Assembly (NCBI RefSeq): GCF_012931845.1
Contig: NZ_CP051884.1
Span: 186,001-250,000, forward strand
DNA from: Cellulomonas taurus
Lineage (GTDB): Bacteria > Actinomycetota > Actinomycetes > Actinomycetales > Cellulomonadaceae
DNA length: 64,000 nt
Reading direction: 5' to 3'
The first letter of the stretch is position 1; every line of letters starts with the position of its first letter. This document shows positions 24,402 to 31,538 of this stretch, piece by piece. The notes beneath the pieces were generated by a model. That model was not told the DNA's origin, did not search any database, and worked only from the letters and a program-made list of their open reading frames with translations. Made by a program: the position numbers and the translations under genes.

Positions 24402-25162
24402 CCGTCCGCGGGGCCGCCGACCGGGCCGGTGACCACCCGGTGATCGAGAAGGGCGCCCGGCTCGGGTACGCGGCCAGCGGTGTCCTGCACCTGCTGCTCG
24501 CCTGGGTGACGGTGCGGCTGGCCTTCGGCTCCGGCGGCGAGGAAGCGGATCAGCAGGGGGCGCTGTCCCAGCTCGGCTCCGAGGGCGCGGGCCGGGTGCT
24601 GCTGGTCGTGCTGCTGATCGGCTTCGTGCTGCTGGCACTGTGGCAGGCGGTCGATGCGATCGCCCACGGCTCGGCCGGTGAGCGGGTCAAGGCAGCGGCG
24701 AAGGCGGTGGTGTACGCGGTGCTGGCGGTGACCACGATCCAGGTGCTCTCCGGCTCGGGATCCAGCGGCGGCAGCCAGCCGACGGCCGGGCTGCTCGGCT
24801 CGGGGATCGGGCGGGTGCTGGTCGGTCTGGTCGGCCTCGGGATCGTCGCCGTCGGCGGGTACCACGTGGTGAAGGGGTGGAAGCGGAAGTTCCTCGCGGA
24901 CCTGCGCCAGCATCCGGGCCGCGCGGTCGAACGTGCCGGTCAGGTCGGGTACATCGGCAAGGGCATCGCGCTCGCGGTGCTGGGTGTCCTGGTGGTCACC
25001 GCCGCCGTCACCGCCGACCCGGAGCGGGCCGAGGGGATGGACGTGGCGCTGCGCACCCTCGCCGAGCTGCCGTTCGGCGCCGTCCTGCTGTGCCTGATCG
25101 CGCTCGGCTTCGCCGCCTACGGGGTCTACGCCTTCGGCCGGGCGCGGTACGCCAAGGTCTGA
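24398..25162 (+). CDS. DUF1206 membrane protein
   Basis: A 254-residue protein with six helices arranged as three repeated pairs, each beginning with a Gly/Tyr-containing segment (KGARLGYAASGVLHLLLAW, YAVLAVTTIQVL, VGYIGKGIALAVLGVLV). This internal repeat is typical of DUF1206. Its role is unknown. The GTG start overlaps the DoxX stop, so the three genes from 22708 are probably one transcript; the end lies 12 bases from the convergent lipoprotein gene. Confidence 0.85.
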   Translation: MTVRGAADRAGDHPVIEKGARLGYAASGVLHLLLAWVTVRLAFGSGGEEADQQGALSQLGSEGAGRVLLVVLLIGFVLLALWQAVDAIAHGSAGERVKAAAKAVVYAVLAVTTIQVLSGSGSSGGSQPTAGLLGSGIGRVLVGLVGLGIVAVGGYHVVKGWKRKFLADLRQHPGRAVERAGQVGYIGKGIALAVLGVLVVTAAVTADPERAEGMDVALRTLAELPFGAVLLCLIALGFAAYGVYAFGRARYAKV

Positions 25163-25174
25163 GACCCCCGCCGC

Positions 25175-25738
25175 TCAGTCGTCCAGGTCGACGTCCCGCA
25201 CGGCGCCGGTGTTCGCGTCGATCTCCACGTCGTCGCCGTTGCTGAACTCGATCTCCCAGGTCAGCACGGTGTCGTCATTGCTCAGCTCGACACTGGTGGC
25301 CGTCGCGTTCGGCCGGACGGCACCCTGACCGATGGTGACGGCCTCGCCGGCCGAGATCGCCAACCCGCTGGCCGTGACGGCGCTGTTCTCCCCGAGCCAC
25401 AGGTCGGTGCGGTCGATGGCCCGCTTGGCCTGGACGAAGGTGCTCAGCAGCGTGCGGAACTGCTGGTCGTCGCGCAGGTTGCCGGGATGGACCTGGGCGT
25501 AGGCCACCAGCGCGTCCAGCGCGTCCACGAAGGTCTGCACCTGCGGATCGGTGCTGATGTCGCTCGGGGCGGGGGAGGTGGCCGGTGCCGACCCGGTCGC
25601 ACCATGCGTCGGGTCGACTGTCACCGTCACCGTCGGCACCGGGGTGCCGACCACCACCGGGTCGCCGCCGCACGCGGTCAGCAATCCGACGACGACCAGG
25701 GCGGCGGTCGGGGCGACCAGATGGCGACGACGGATCAT
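25175..25738 (-). CDS. PepSY-domain lipoprotein
   Basis: The 187-residue product has a lipoprotein signal peptide with LTAC (Cys23), a Thr/Ser/Pro-rich linker and a C-terminal PepSY-like segment (VLTWEIEFSNGDDVEIDANTGAVRDVDLDD). PepSY domains are often inhibitory or binding modules at the outer membrane face. GAGGAG lies upstream of ATG 25738, and the signal peptide begins there; longer in-frame versions would bury the signal. Confidence 0.82.
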   Translation of the reverse strand: MIRRRHLVAPTAALVVVGLLTACGGDPVVVGTPVPTVTVTVDPTHGATGSAPATSPAPSDISTDPQVQTFVDALDALVAYAQVHPGNLRDDQQFRTLLSTFVQAKRAIDRTDLWLGENSAVTASGLAISAGEAVTIGQGAVRPNATATSVELSNDDTVLTWEIEFSNGDDVEIDANTGAVRDVDLDD

Positions 25739-25820
25739 GGCGGGGGACTCCTCAGGCATGGCGGCTGGTGGGCGCAGCGAGACTAGGCAGCCCCGCAGGG
25801 CACTCACCGCCATCCGGTCG

Positions 25821-26636
25821 TCAGTGAGTGGTGTGGCGTCCGCGACTGAGTAGTGCGGCGTGGTCCGGCACGGTGGTGAACTCCTCGCGCGGGGGCCGTC
25901 GGTAGTCGCCCGACCCGGCCGGTCGCTCCGGCAGCTCGACCGGATCGTGCGGCACGTCCACGTACGGGATGGTGGACAGCAGGTGGTGGATCATGTTCAG
26001 CCGGGCTGCCTTCTTGGAGTCCGACTCGACCACGAACCACGGGCTGTCGGCCGTGTCCGTGTGCGCGAACATCTCGTCCTTCGCCCGGGAGTAGTCCTCC
26101 CACCGTCGGATCGACTCCAGGTCCATCGGGCTGAGCTTCCACTGCCGCAGCGGGTCGTCCAGCCGGGACCGGAACCGCTTGAGCTGCACCGTGTCCGACA
26201 CCGAGAACCAGTACTTGCGCAGCAGAATGCCGTCCTCGATCAGCATCTGCTCGAAGGTCGGTGCCTGGCGCAGGAACCGGGCGTGCTCCTCCGGGGTGCA
26301 GAATCCCATCACCTTCTCCACCCCGGCGCGGTTGTACCAGGACCGGTCGAAGAGCACGACCTCCCCGACGGCCGGCAGATGCTGCACGTAGCGCTGGAAG
26401 TACCACTGCCCGCGCTCCCGATCGGTCGGCGCCGGGAGGGCCGCGATCCGCACCACCCGCGGGCTGAGGTACTCGGTGATCCGCTTGATCGTGCCGCCCT
26501 TGCCCGCCGCGTCGCGCCCCTCGAAGATCACCGCGACCCGGGCCCCGGTCGCCTGCACCCAGCGTTGCAGGACGACCAGCTCCGCCTGCAATCGGTACAG
26601 CTCGGCCTCGTACACCTCGGTCGACAGCTTCGTCAT
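25821..26636 (-). CDS. ppk2: polyphosphate kinase 2
   Basis: A 271-residue PPK2 that transfers phosphate between polyphosphate and nucleotides. Walker A is GRDAAGKGGT (40-49), Walker B is VVLFDRSWYNRAGVE, and the lid region is LLRKYWFSVSD followed by RRWEDYSRAKDEMF. The length and single domain fit the class I PPK2 group, which favours GTP or ATP formation from diphosphates. The ATG at 26636 lies 6 bases after TACCGT, so the message is probably leaderless; an open frame continues upstream through the promoter and is rejected. Confidence 0.92.
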   Translation of the reverse strand: MTKLSTEVYEAELYRLQAELVVLQRWVQATGARVAVIFEGRDAAGKGGTIKRITEYLSPRVVRIAALPAPTDRERGQWYFQRYVQHLPAVGEVVLFDRSWYNRAGVEKVMGFCTPEEHARFLRQAPTFEQMLIEDGILLRKYWFSVSDTVQLKRFRSRLDDPLRQWKLSPMDLESIRRWEDYSRAKDEMFAHTDTADSPWFVVESDSKKAARLNMIHHLLSTIPYVDVPHDPVELPERPAGSGDYRRPPREEFTTVPDHAALLSRGRHTTH

Positions 26637-26642
26637 AGCGGG

Positions 26643-26648
26643 ACGGTA
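26643..26648 (-). promoter_or_regulatory. leaderless -10 box of ppk2
   Basis: TACCGT on the minus strand, 6 bases before the ATG at 26636, without a ribosome binding site. Confidence 0.6.
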
Positions 26649-26737
26649 ACCGTGCGCGGGGCCCGGCCACCTGCTGGACGCGCGGCCACGGCACACCTCG
26701 CCTAGCGTGGAAGCTCGACGATCAGGGAGGTCACCCG

Positions 26738-27016
26738 ATGAAGGCCAAGAGCGCGTTCGTGGTCGGTGCGACGCTGGGCTACGTGTTCGGCACCCGCGCC
26801 GGTCGCGCCCGGTACGAGCAGATCAAGGGCTGGGCATCCAGCCTGTGGCACGACCCGCGCGTGCAGTCCCGGGTCGACGACCTGGAGGCCGGTGCTGCCC
26901 AGTTCGCCAAGGACCAGGCCGGTGCCCTCAAGGACAAGGCCGTCGACGCGGTGAAGAGCACCGTCTCGCGCAGCTCCGACCCGGACCCCCGCACCAACCC
27001 CGGCGCCGGCATCTAG
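26738..27016 (+). CDS. YtxH-like small protein
   Basis: A 92-residue protein with one N-terminal hydrophobic segment containing the YtxH-type FVVGATLGYVFGTRAGR, then a charged amphipathic helix (VDDLEAGAAQFAKDQAGALKDKAVDAVKS). Such proteins are membrane-attached and stress-linked in other bacteria. AGGGAGGTCA precedes the ATG. It converges with the PAP2-like gene over a repeat-rich gap. Confidence 0.75.
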   Translation: MKAKSAFVVGATLGYVFGTRAGRARYEQIKGWASSLWHDPRVQSRVDDLEAGAAQFAKDQAGALKDKAVDAVKSTVSRSSDPDPRTNPGAGI

Positions 27017-27052
27017 CGCCCCGAGCCCGGGCGGCTGGACGCCGGTCTGCCC

Positions 27053-27114
27053 GGGACGCTGGAACGCCCGGAACGCCCGGAACGCCCGGAACGCCCGGGA
27101 CGCCCGGGACGCTG
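27053..27114. repeat. 9-base tandem repeat
   Basis: Four perfect copies of GGAACGCCC (27061-27096) are flanked by GGGACGCCC and GGGACGCTG variants, and GGGACGCTG recurs just upstream and downstream. The period of nine keeps frame, but no gene with a ribosome site crosses it. It lies between the convergent YtxH-like and PAP2-like genes. Confidence 0.85.
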
Positions 27115-27204
27115 GGCCGACCGGGACGCTGGGCGGCTGAGCCGTCCGTCCGTCCGCTGGGCCGCCCGTCCGCTGCCCCGCCCGGCTGCCCGCCCGCTCA
27201 GCCG

Positions 27205-27277
27205 CCGAGGTCGGCACTACGCGCCCGAGGTCGGCACTACGCCACGCAGCATCTGGCCGGAAGTGCCGACCTCGGCG
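27205..27277. repeat. palindromic intergenic element with GAGGTCGGCACT arms
   Basis: CCGAGGTCGGCACTACG occurs twice in direct orientation (27205-27221, 27225-27241) and once inverted as AAGTGCCGACCTCGGCG (27261-27277). The inverted arms can fold into a hairpin of about 14 base pairs with a loop of about 20 bases. It may terminate both neighbours, and it resembles a REP-like dispersed element; a related element is at 42566-42636. Confidence 0.75.
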
Positions 27278-27303
27278 CGTGGGGAGCCCCCGGGGGTTCG
27301 GTA

Positions 27304-27891
27304 TCAGCGCGTGGCGAGCGTGACGGCGACAGTGACAGCGCCGACCGCAGGTGGCCACACGGCGACCTGGACCAGGGTGTGTGCGCCGAGTCGCCAGCGC
27401 GACCATCCCGCCAGCGCACCGGCGCACGCCACGACGGTCCCCAGCAGCGGCTCTCCCACCATCAGCGTTCCGGCGAACAGGGCGAACACGCTCGTGTGGG
27501 CGCTGACACCGGTCGGGTGCAGCAGGATCAGCGCCGCCACGCCGCCGAGCAGCCCCACGAGCGCGGCGCGGAGCGGTGCTGGCGCTCCCAGCAGGGTCAG
27601 TCCGGTCACCGCGATCACCTCCCAGGCAGCGCCGCCCGACAGCAAGAGGAGTCGTCTTCGGCCGGTGATCCGCAGCGTCTCGACCACGCGGGTCGCCCGC
27701 AGCAACAGCACGCCGATGATCGGCGCCGAGGCCGCGAGCATCGTTGCGACAGCCCAGCGGGCATCGGCGAGGGTCCAACCGAGCAGCAGGCAGCCGATCG
27801 GGATGCCCACCGCAGGCTGTCCGACGGCGCTGACCCACCGGGCGAAGCGGTCCGGGGCGACGTCTGCGGCTGACGTGGCCCCGCGGGTCAC
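27304..27891 (-). CDS. PAP2-like membrane protein with degenerate active site
   Basis: A 195-residue protein with five to six hydrophobic segments. The pair GVSAHTSVFALFAG and GWSRWRLGAHTLVQVAVW matches the last two motifs of PAP2 phosphatases (SGH and SRxxxGxHxxxD): the histidines and arginine are kept, but the final Asp is Gln and no clear KxxxxxxRP motif is present. It may be a divergent lipid phosphatase or a non-catalytic relative. The GTG at 27891 overlaps the upstream stop by 4 bases. Confidence 0.65.
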   Translation of the reverse strand: MTRGATSAADVAPDRFARWVSAVGQPAVGIPIGCLLLGWTLADARWAVATMLAASAPIIGVLLLRATRVVETLRITGRRRLLLLSGGAAWEVIAVTGLTLLGAPAPLRAALVGLLGGVAALILLHPTGVSAHTSVFALFAGTLMVGEPLLGTVVACAGALAGWSRWRLGAHTLVQVAVWPPAVGAVTVAVTLATR

Positions 27892-28439
27892 CGCAGCTGG
27901 TCGGCGGGTGCCGCGTAGTGCAGCGGGCGCGGGTGGGCGCGGGCGACCTGGGCCACGCAGTCGGCTAGGTGGTCGTACAGGTCGGCGTGCACGTAGGCCG
28001 GGACGCCCTGTTCCAGGTCGTCGGCCAGCGGCTCGGGGACGGCGGGGTCCGGGTAGTCGGCGTCGCGGGCCCAGGCGGGCTTCAGCGCGTAGGCGACCCG
28101 CCCGTAGCGGCGCAGGACGTCCAGGTCGCGGCAGACGGCGGCCCACTCGTCGGCGGGCAGTGCGCCGTCGTGCAGGTGGGTGTGCAGCAGGTCGCAGAAC
28201 CGCTCGAAGTCGCGGTCCCAGTTGATGTTGCCGTGCTGCTGCGCCTCGTCCGCGAGGGCCTGGACCGCCCGGAGCATCTCGCCCTGGAGGACGGAGCAGG
28301 TGCCGCGCTCGGGGACCAGCTCGGTCCAGATGCTCTGGCACTCGGTGGTGAAGCGGGGGCGGTACCCCAGGTGCAGCTGGTCACCGGGTGCGGGGAGCGA
28401 CTGCGGTTCCTGACGGCGCAGACGATCGAGAAGAGACAT
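27888..28439 (-). CDS. hypothetical protein, 183 residues
   Basis: I do not recognise the family. The protein is soluble and acidic with many Trp, His and Asp residues and segments such as HGNINWDRDFERFCDLLHTHLHDG and VHADLYDHLADCVAQVA, which suggest a compact helical fold. It is followed by, and overlaps, the PAP2-like gene. The upstream gap contains the gntP terminator. Confidence 0.6.
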   Translation of the reverse strand: MSLLDRLRRQEPQSLPAPGDQLHLGYRPRFTTECQSIWTELVPERGTCSVLQGEMLRAVQALADEAQQHGNINWDRDFERFCDLLHTHLHDGALPADEWAAVCRDLDVLRRYGRVAYALKPAWARDADYPDPAVPEPLADDLEQGVPAYVHADLYDHLADCVAQVARAHPRPLHYAAPADQLR

Positions 28440-28479
28440 GCGGGCCAGCGTGCACCATTCGTGGGCCCGGATGCGAGTC

Positions 28480-28514
28480 GGTCGGGGTGTCGGCGTGTGG
28501 CCGACACCCCGACC
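28480..28514 (-). terminator. gntP terminator hairpin
   Basis: A perfect 14-base stem (GGTCGGGGTGTCGG with CCGACACCCCGACC) and a 7-base loop begin four bases after the gntP stop on the minus strand. It separates the gluconate operon from the downstream gene pair. Confidence 0.85.
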
Positions 28515-28518
28515 ACCG

Positions 28519-29901
28519 CTAGACCACCAGGCTGAGCAGCAGGATCGCGATCAGCGCGGTGACGGAGAGCACGCACTCCATCAGCGACCAGGTCTTGAAC
28601 GTCTGGCCGACCGTCATCTTGAAGTACTCCTTGACCAACCAGAATCCGGCGTCGTTCACGTGGCTGAGGAACACCGACCCGGCGCCGATCGCGAGCACCA
28701 TCAGGGCGACGTGGCTGGCGGGCAGGCCCTCGGCCAGCGGCGCGACGATCCCGGCGGCGGTGACCGTGGCGACCGTGGCCGACCCGGTGGCGACCCGGAT
28801 CAGGACCGCGACCAGCCAGGCGGCCAGCAGCGGGGAGATCGGTGCGCCGTCCAGGCCGTTGGCGATCACGTCGCCGACCCCGGTGTCCACCAGGGTCTGC
28901 TTGAACCCGCCGCCGGCGCCGACGATCAGCAGGATGCTGGCGATCGGCGCGAAGGAGGAGTCGACCAGCTTGCTGATCTGTCCGCGGCCACGACCCTGCA
29001 GGGTGCCGAAGGCGACCAGGGACACCAGCGCGGTGATCAGCAGCGCCTCCAGCGGGGTGCCGATGAAGTCGAGCACGGAGCCGACGCCGGTGTCCTCGAA
29101 GCCGACGGTCTCGGCCAGGGTCTTGGCCAGCATCAGGACCACCGGCAGCAGCACCACGGCCAGGGCGAGGCCGAAGGAGGGCCGCTTGGCGTCCTCGTCG
29201 CGCTCCCCGGCGCCGAGGATCTCGGTCGGCGGCTCCAGCGGCACCCAGCGGCTCAGCGGCTTGGCCAGCAACGGGCCGGCGACCGCGACGGTGGGGATCG
29301 CGACCAGCAGGCCGAGTCCCAGGGTCAGACCCAGGTCGGCCTGGAGGGCGTCGATGGCGATCAGCGGTCCGGGGTGCGGCGGCACCAGGCCGTGCAGCGC
29401 CGATAGTCCGGCCAGGGCCGGGATGCCCACCGCGATCATCGACAGCTTCGACCGGCGGGCGACCAGCATGACGACCGGGATCAGCAGCACGACGCCGACC
29501 TCGAAGAACAGCGGAATGCCGATGATGAACGCGGCGAAGGCCAGCGCCCAGGGCAGTCGTTTGGCCGGGGTCTTGGCCAGGACGGTGTCGACGATCTGAT
29601 CGGCGCCACCGGAGTCGATCAGCATCTTGCCGATGATCGCGCCCAAGGCGATCAGGATGCCCACCCCGGCGACCGTCTCGCCCAGCCCGCTGGTGAAGGA
29701 GCTGAAGGCGTCGGTGTAGGGCAGTCCGGCGACCACGGCCAGCACCGCGGCGCCGATCATCAGCGACAGGAACGGGTGCAGCTTCAGCCAGACGATCAGG
29801 GCGACCAGCACCACGATGCCGACGATCGCGGCGGTGACCAGACGGCCGGTGGAGGCGACCGGGCCCTCGGCCGCGGCGGCGACCAGCAGGGCGGTGCTCA
29901 T
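28519..29901 (-). CDS. gntP: gluconate:H+ symporter, GntP family
   Basis: A 460-residue transporter with about 12-14 helices and the GntP-type motifs IALGAIIGKMLIDSGGADQI, GIPLFFEVGVVLLIP, GLVPPHPGPLIAI, ILLIVGAGGGFKQTL and SHVNDAGFWLVKEYF. It imports gluconate or a related sugar acid with protons. The ATG overlaps the gntK stop by 4 bases, so uptake and phosphorylation are coupled. A strong hairpin follows. Confidence 0.93.
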   Translation of the reverse strand: MSTALLVAAAAEGPVASTGRLVTAAIVGIVVLVALIVWLKLHPFLSLMIGAAVLAVVAGLPYTDAFSSFTSGLGETVAGVGILIALGAIIGKMLIDSGGADQIVDTVLAKTPAKRLPWALAFAAFIIGIPLFFEVGVVLLIPVVMLVARRSKLSMIAVGIPALAGLSALHGLVPPHPGPLIAIDALQADLGLTLGLGLLVAIPTVAVAGPLLAKPLSRWVPLEPPTEILGAGERDEDAKRPSFGLALAVVLLPVVLMLAKTLAETVGFEDTGVGSVLDFIGTPLEALLITALVSLVAFGTLQGRGRGQISKLVDSSFAPIASILLIVGAGGGFKQTLVDTGVGDVIANGLDGAPISPLLAAWLVAVLIRVATGSATVATVTAAGIVAPLAEGLPASHVALMVLAIGAGSVFLSHVNDAGFWLVKEYFKMTVGQTFKTWSLMECVLSVTALIAILLLSLVV

Positions 29902-30416
29902 CGGGCCACCTCCAGCCCCAGCTCGCTCAGGGCGTTGTCCACCACCGACTGCGGCGAGGCGCCGACCTGCACGACCACGCCGTCCTCGTCGTCGCCGAGG
30001 CGCTGCAGGGTCTCGAACTGGGACGGCAGCAGCGAGGGCGGCATGAAGTGGCCGGAGCGACCGGACATCCGCTCGCCGATCTGGTCGATGGTGCCGTCCA
30101 GGTGCACGAAGGTGACGCGGCCCTCCGCCTCGCGCAGCACGTCGCGGTAGGCGGTCTTGAGCGCGGAGCAGGTGACGATGGCACTGCGTCCGGCGCGGGT
30201 CTGCTCGGTCAGCCAGTCGCGGATGGCCTGCAGCCACGGCCAGCGGTCGTCGTCGGTCAGCGGGGTGCCGGCGGACATCTTGTCGATGTTGGCCTGCGGG
30301 TGGAACTCGTCGGCCTCGGCGTAGGGCCGGTCCAGGCGGTCGGCCAGGATCTGCGCCACGGTGGTCTTGCCTGACCCCGCGACCCCCATCACCACGAGGT
30401 GCTGGACGTCGGACAT
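29898..30416 (-). CDS. gntK: gluconokinase
   Basis: A 172-residue GntK-type kinase that phosphorylates gluconate to 6-phosphogluconate for the pentose phosphate pathway. The P-loop is GVAGSGKTT (11-19), followed by AEADEFHPQANIDKMSAGTPLTDDDRWPWL and CSALKTAYRD, all typical. GAGGAGGACA lies before ATG 30416. It is the first gene of the gntKP operon, divergent from a GntR regulator. Confidence 0.95.
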   Translation of the reverse strand: MSDVQHLVVMGVAGSGKTTVAQILADRLDRPYAEADEFHPQANIDKMSAGTPLTDDDRWPWLQAIRDWLTEQTRAGRSAIVTCSALKTAYRDVLREAEGRVTFVHLDGTIDQIGERMSGRSGHFMPPSLLPSQFETLQRLGDDEDGVVVQVGASPQSVVDNALSELGLEVAR

Positions 30417-30624
30417 GGGTGTCCTCCTCAGAACGTCATTGTCCGGGCGGTGCGTCCGGTGTCGGTCACTGTGACACAAAAATACGATCTTTGGAACCGG
30501 AAGGTGCTACGAGTGGCGTCGCCCTCCGTTGGGCGTCACACCAGCGACCCTGGCATGCTCGTCCGAGCCCCGCCCGCCGAGGGCGCGATCGCGCTGGTGA
30601 GCCCGCGCAGGAACAGGAGGATTC
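30417..30624. promoter_or_regulatory. gntK/gntR divergent control region
   Basis: The region holds an A/T-rich patch (30476-30492) in otherwise GC-rich DNA, a likely place for the GntR operator and overlapping promoters, but no clean palindrome or -10/-35 pair is evident. AGGAGG before 30625 is the gntR ribosome site. Confidence 0.4.
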
Positions 30625-31308
30625 GTGGCCGAGGTGTTGCACAGCGGTGTCACGGACGTCCTCGGCGCGGAGATCACCTCCGGCGACCTCGCACCCGGCG
30701 CCACGCTCACCCTGGATGGCCTGCAGCAGCGGTTCGGCATCTCCCGCACCGTCGCGCGGGAGGCGATGCGCGGCCTGGAACACCTCGGGCTGGTCACCTC
30801 CAAGCGCCGGGTGGGGTTGGTGGTCCGGCCCGCCGCCGACTGGGCGGTCTTCGACCCGCAGGTGATCCGCTGGCGACTGGCCGGTCCGCACCGGGTCGCT
30901 CAGCTGCGCTCGCTGACCGAACTGCGGGCAGCCGTCGAACCGGTCGCCGCCGCCGCTGCCGCGCAGAACGCGGACGGCGCGCAAGCCGACCGGCTCGTGG
31001 CCCTGGCGGCCCGGCTGCGTGAGCTGAGCGAGGCGGGGGAGAGCGACGACTTCCTCTCCGCCGACATCGAGTTCCACCGGCTGATCCTGACCGCCAGCGG
31101 CAACGAGATGTTCGGTGCCCTCACCGATGTCGTCGCCGAGGTCCTGGCCGGACGCACCCGGCACGGCCTGATGCCGCACCACCCGCACGAGGAGGCGCTG
31201 GCCGCGCACGAGGCGGTCGCCGCCGCCATCCGGGCCCGCGACTCGGGCGCCGCCGAGCGGGCGATGGGCCGCATCACCCGCGAGATCCGCGACGCCCTGA
31301 CCACCTGA
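30625..31308 (+). CDS. GntR-family regulator (FadR/FCD type)
   Basis: A 227-residue regulator: winged helix at about 1-75 (LQQRFGISRTVAREAMRGLEHLGLV), then an FCD ligand domain with the metal-binding DIEFHRLIL and the HEAVAAAIRARDSGAAERAM ending. It is divergent from gntK and most likely represses gluconate uptake until gluconate or 6-phosphogluconate binds. The GTG start has an AGGAGG site. Confidence 0.9.
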   Translation: MAEVLHSGVTDVLGAEITSGDLAPGATLTLDGLQQRFGISRTVAREAMRGLEHLGLVTSKRRVGLVVRPAADWAVFDPQVIRWRLAGPHRVAQLRSLTELRAAVEPVAAAAAAQNADGAQADRLVALAARLRELSEAGESDDFLSADIEFHRLILTASGNEMFGALTDVVAEVLAGRTRHGLMPHHPHEEALAAHEAVAAAIRARDSGAAERAMGRITREIRDALTT

Positions 31309-31339
31309 CCCCGGCCTCTGCGCCTTGCCACCTGACCCC

Positions 31340-31374
31340 GCGCCCGCGCCCGCGCCCGCGCCCGTGCCCGCGCC
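31340..31374. repeat. six-base GCGCCC tandem repeat
   Basis: Four GCGCCC units, then GTGCCC and a partial unit. It directly abuts the inverted-repeat element on its right and lies between convergent gntR and poxB. The rest of the gap to 31538 is low-complexity G/C sequence without a gene. Confidence 0.8.
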
Positions 31375-31433
31375 GAGACTACGGAACATGACGCAACTAG
31401 CGCCGTGAACCGACGATTTCCGTAGTTTCGGCG
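31371..31433. repeat. 63-base inverted-repeat element
   Basis: CGCCGAGACTACGGAA (31371-31386) and TTCCGTAGTTTCGGCG (31418-31433) are inverted copies with one mismatch, separated by 31 bases of ordinary sequence. The tidy ends suggest a small mobile or REP-like element, or a bidirectional terminator for gntR and poxB. Confidence 0.75.
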
Positions 31434-31538
31434 AGCGGGCGCGCGGTTGCGCGGGCGGGCGAGCGGGCTCGCGAGGGGTCAGGCAGGAGCGCGAGCGGGT
31501 GCCCGCGCGAGCGGGCCAGCACGGCCGGGGCGAGAGGG

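Noticed and set aside
20454..25162. Prophage or integrative element around ibrAB
   Set aside because: No integrase, transposase, tRNA or attachment repeats are visible; only one AT-rich gap hints at transfer.
27053..27114. Possible CRISPR array
   Set aside because: The units are 9 bases, adjacent without spacers, and no cas genes are near.
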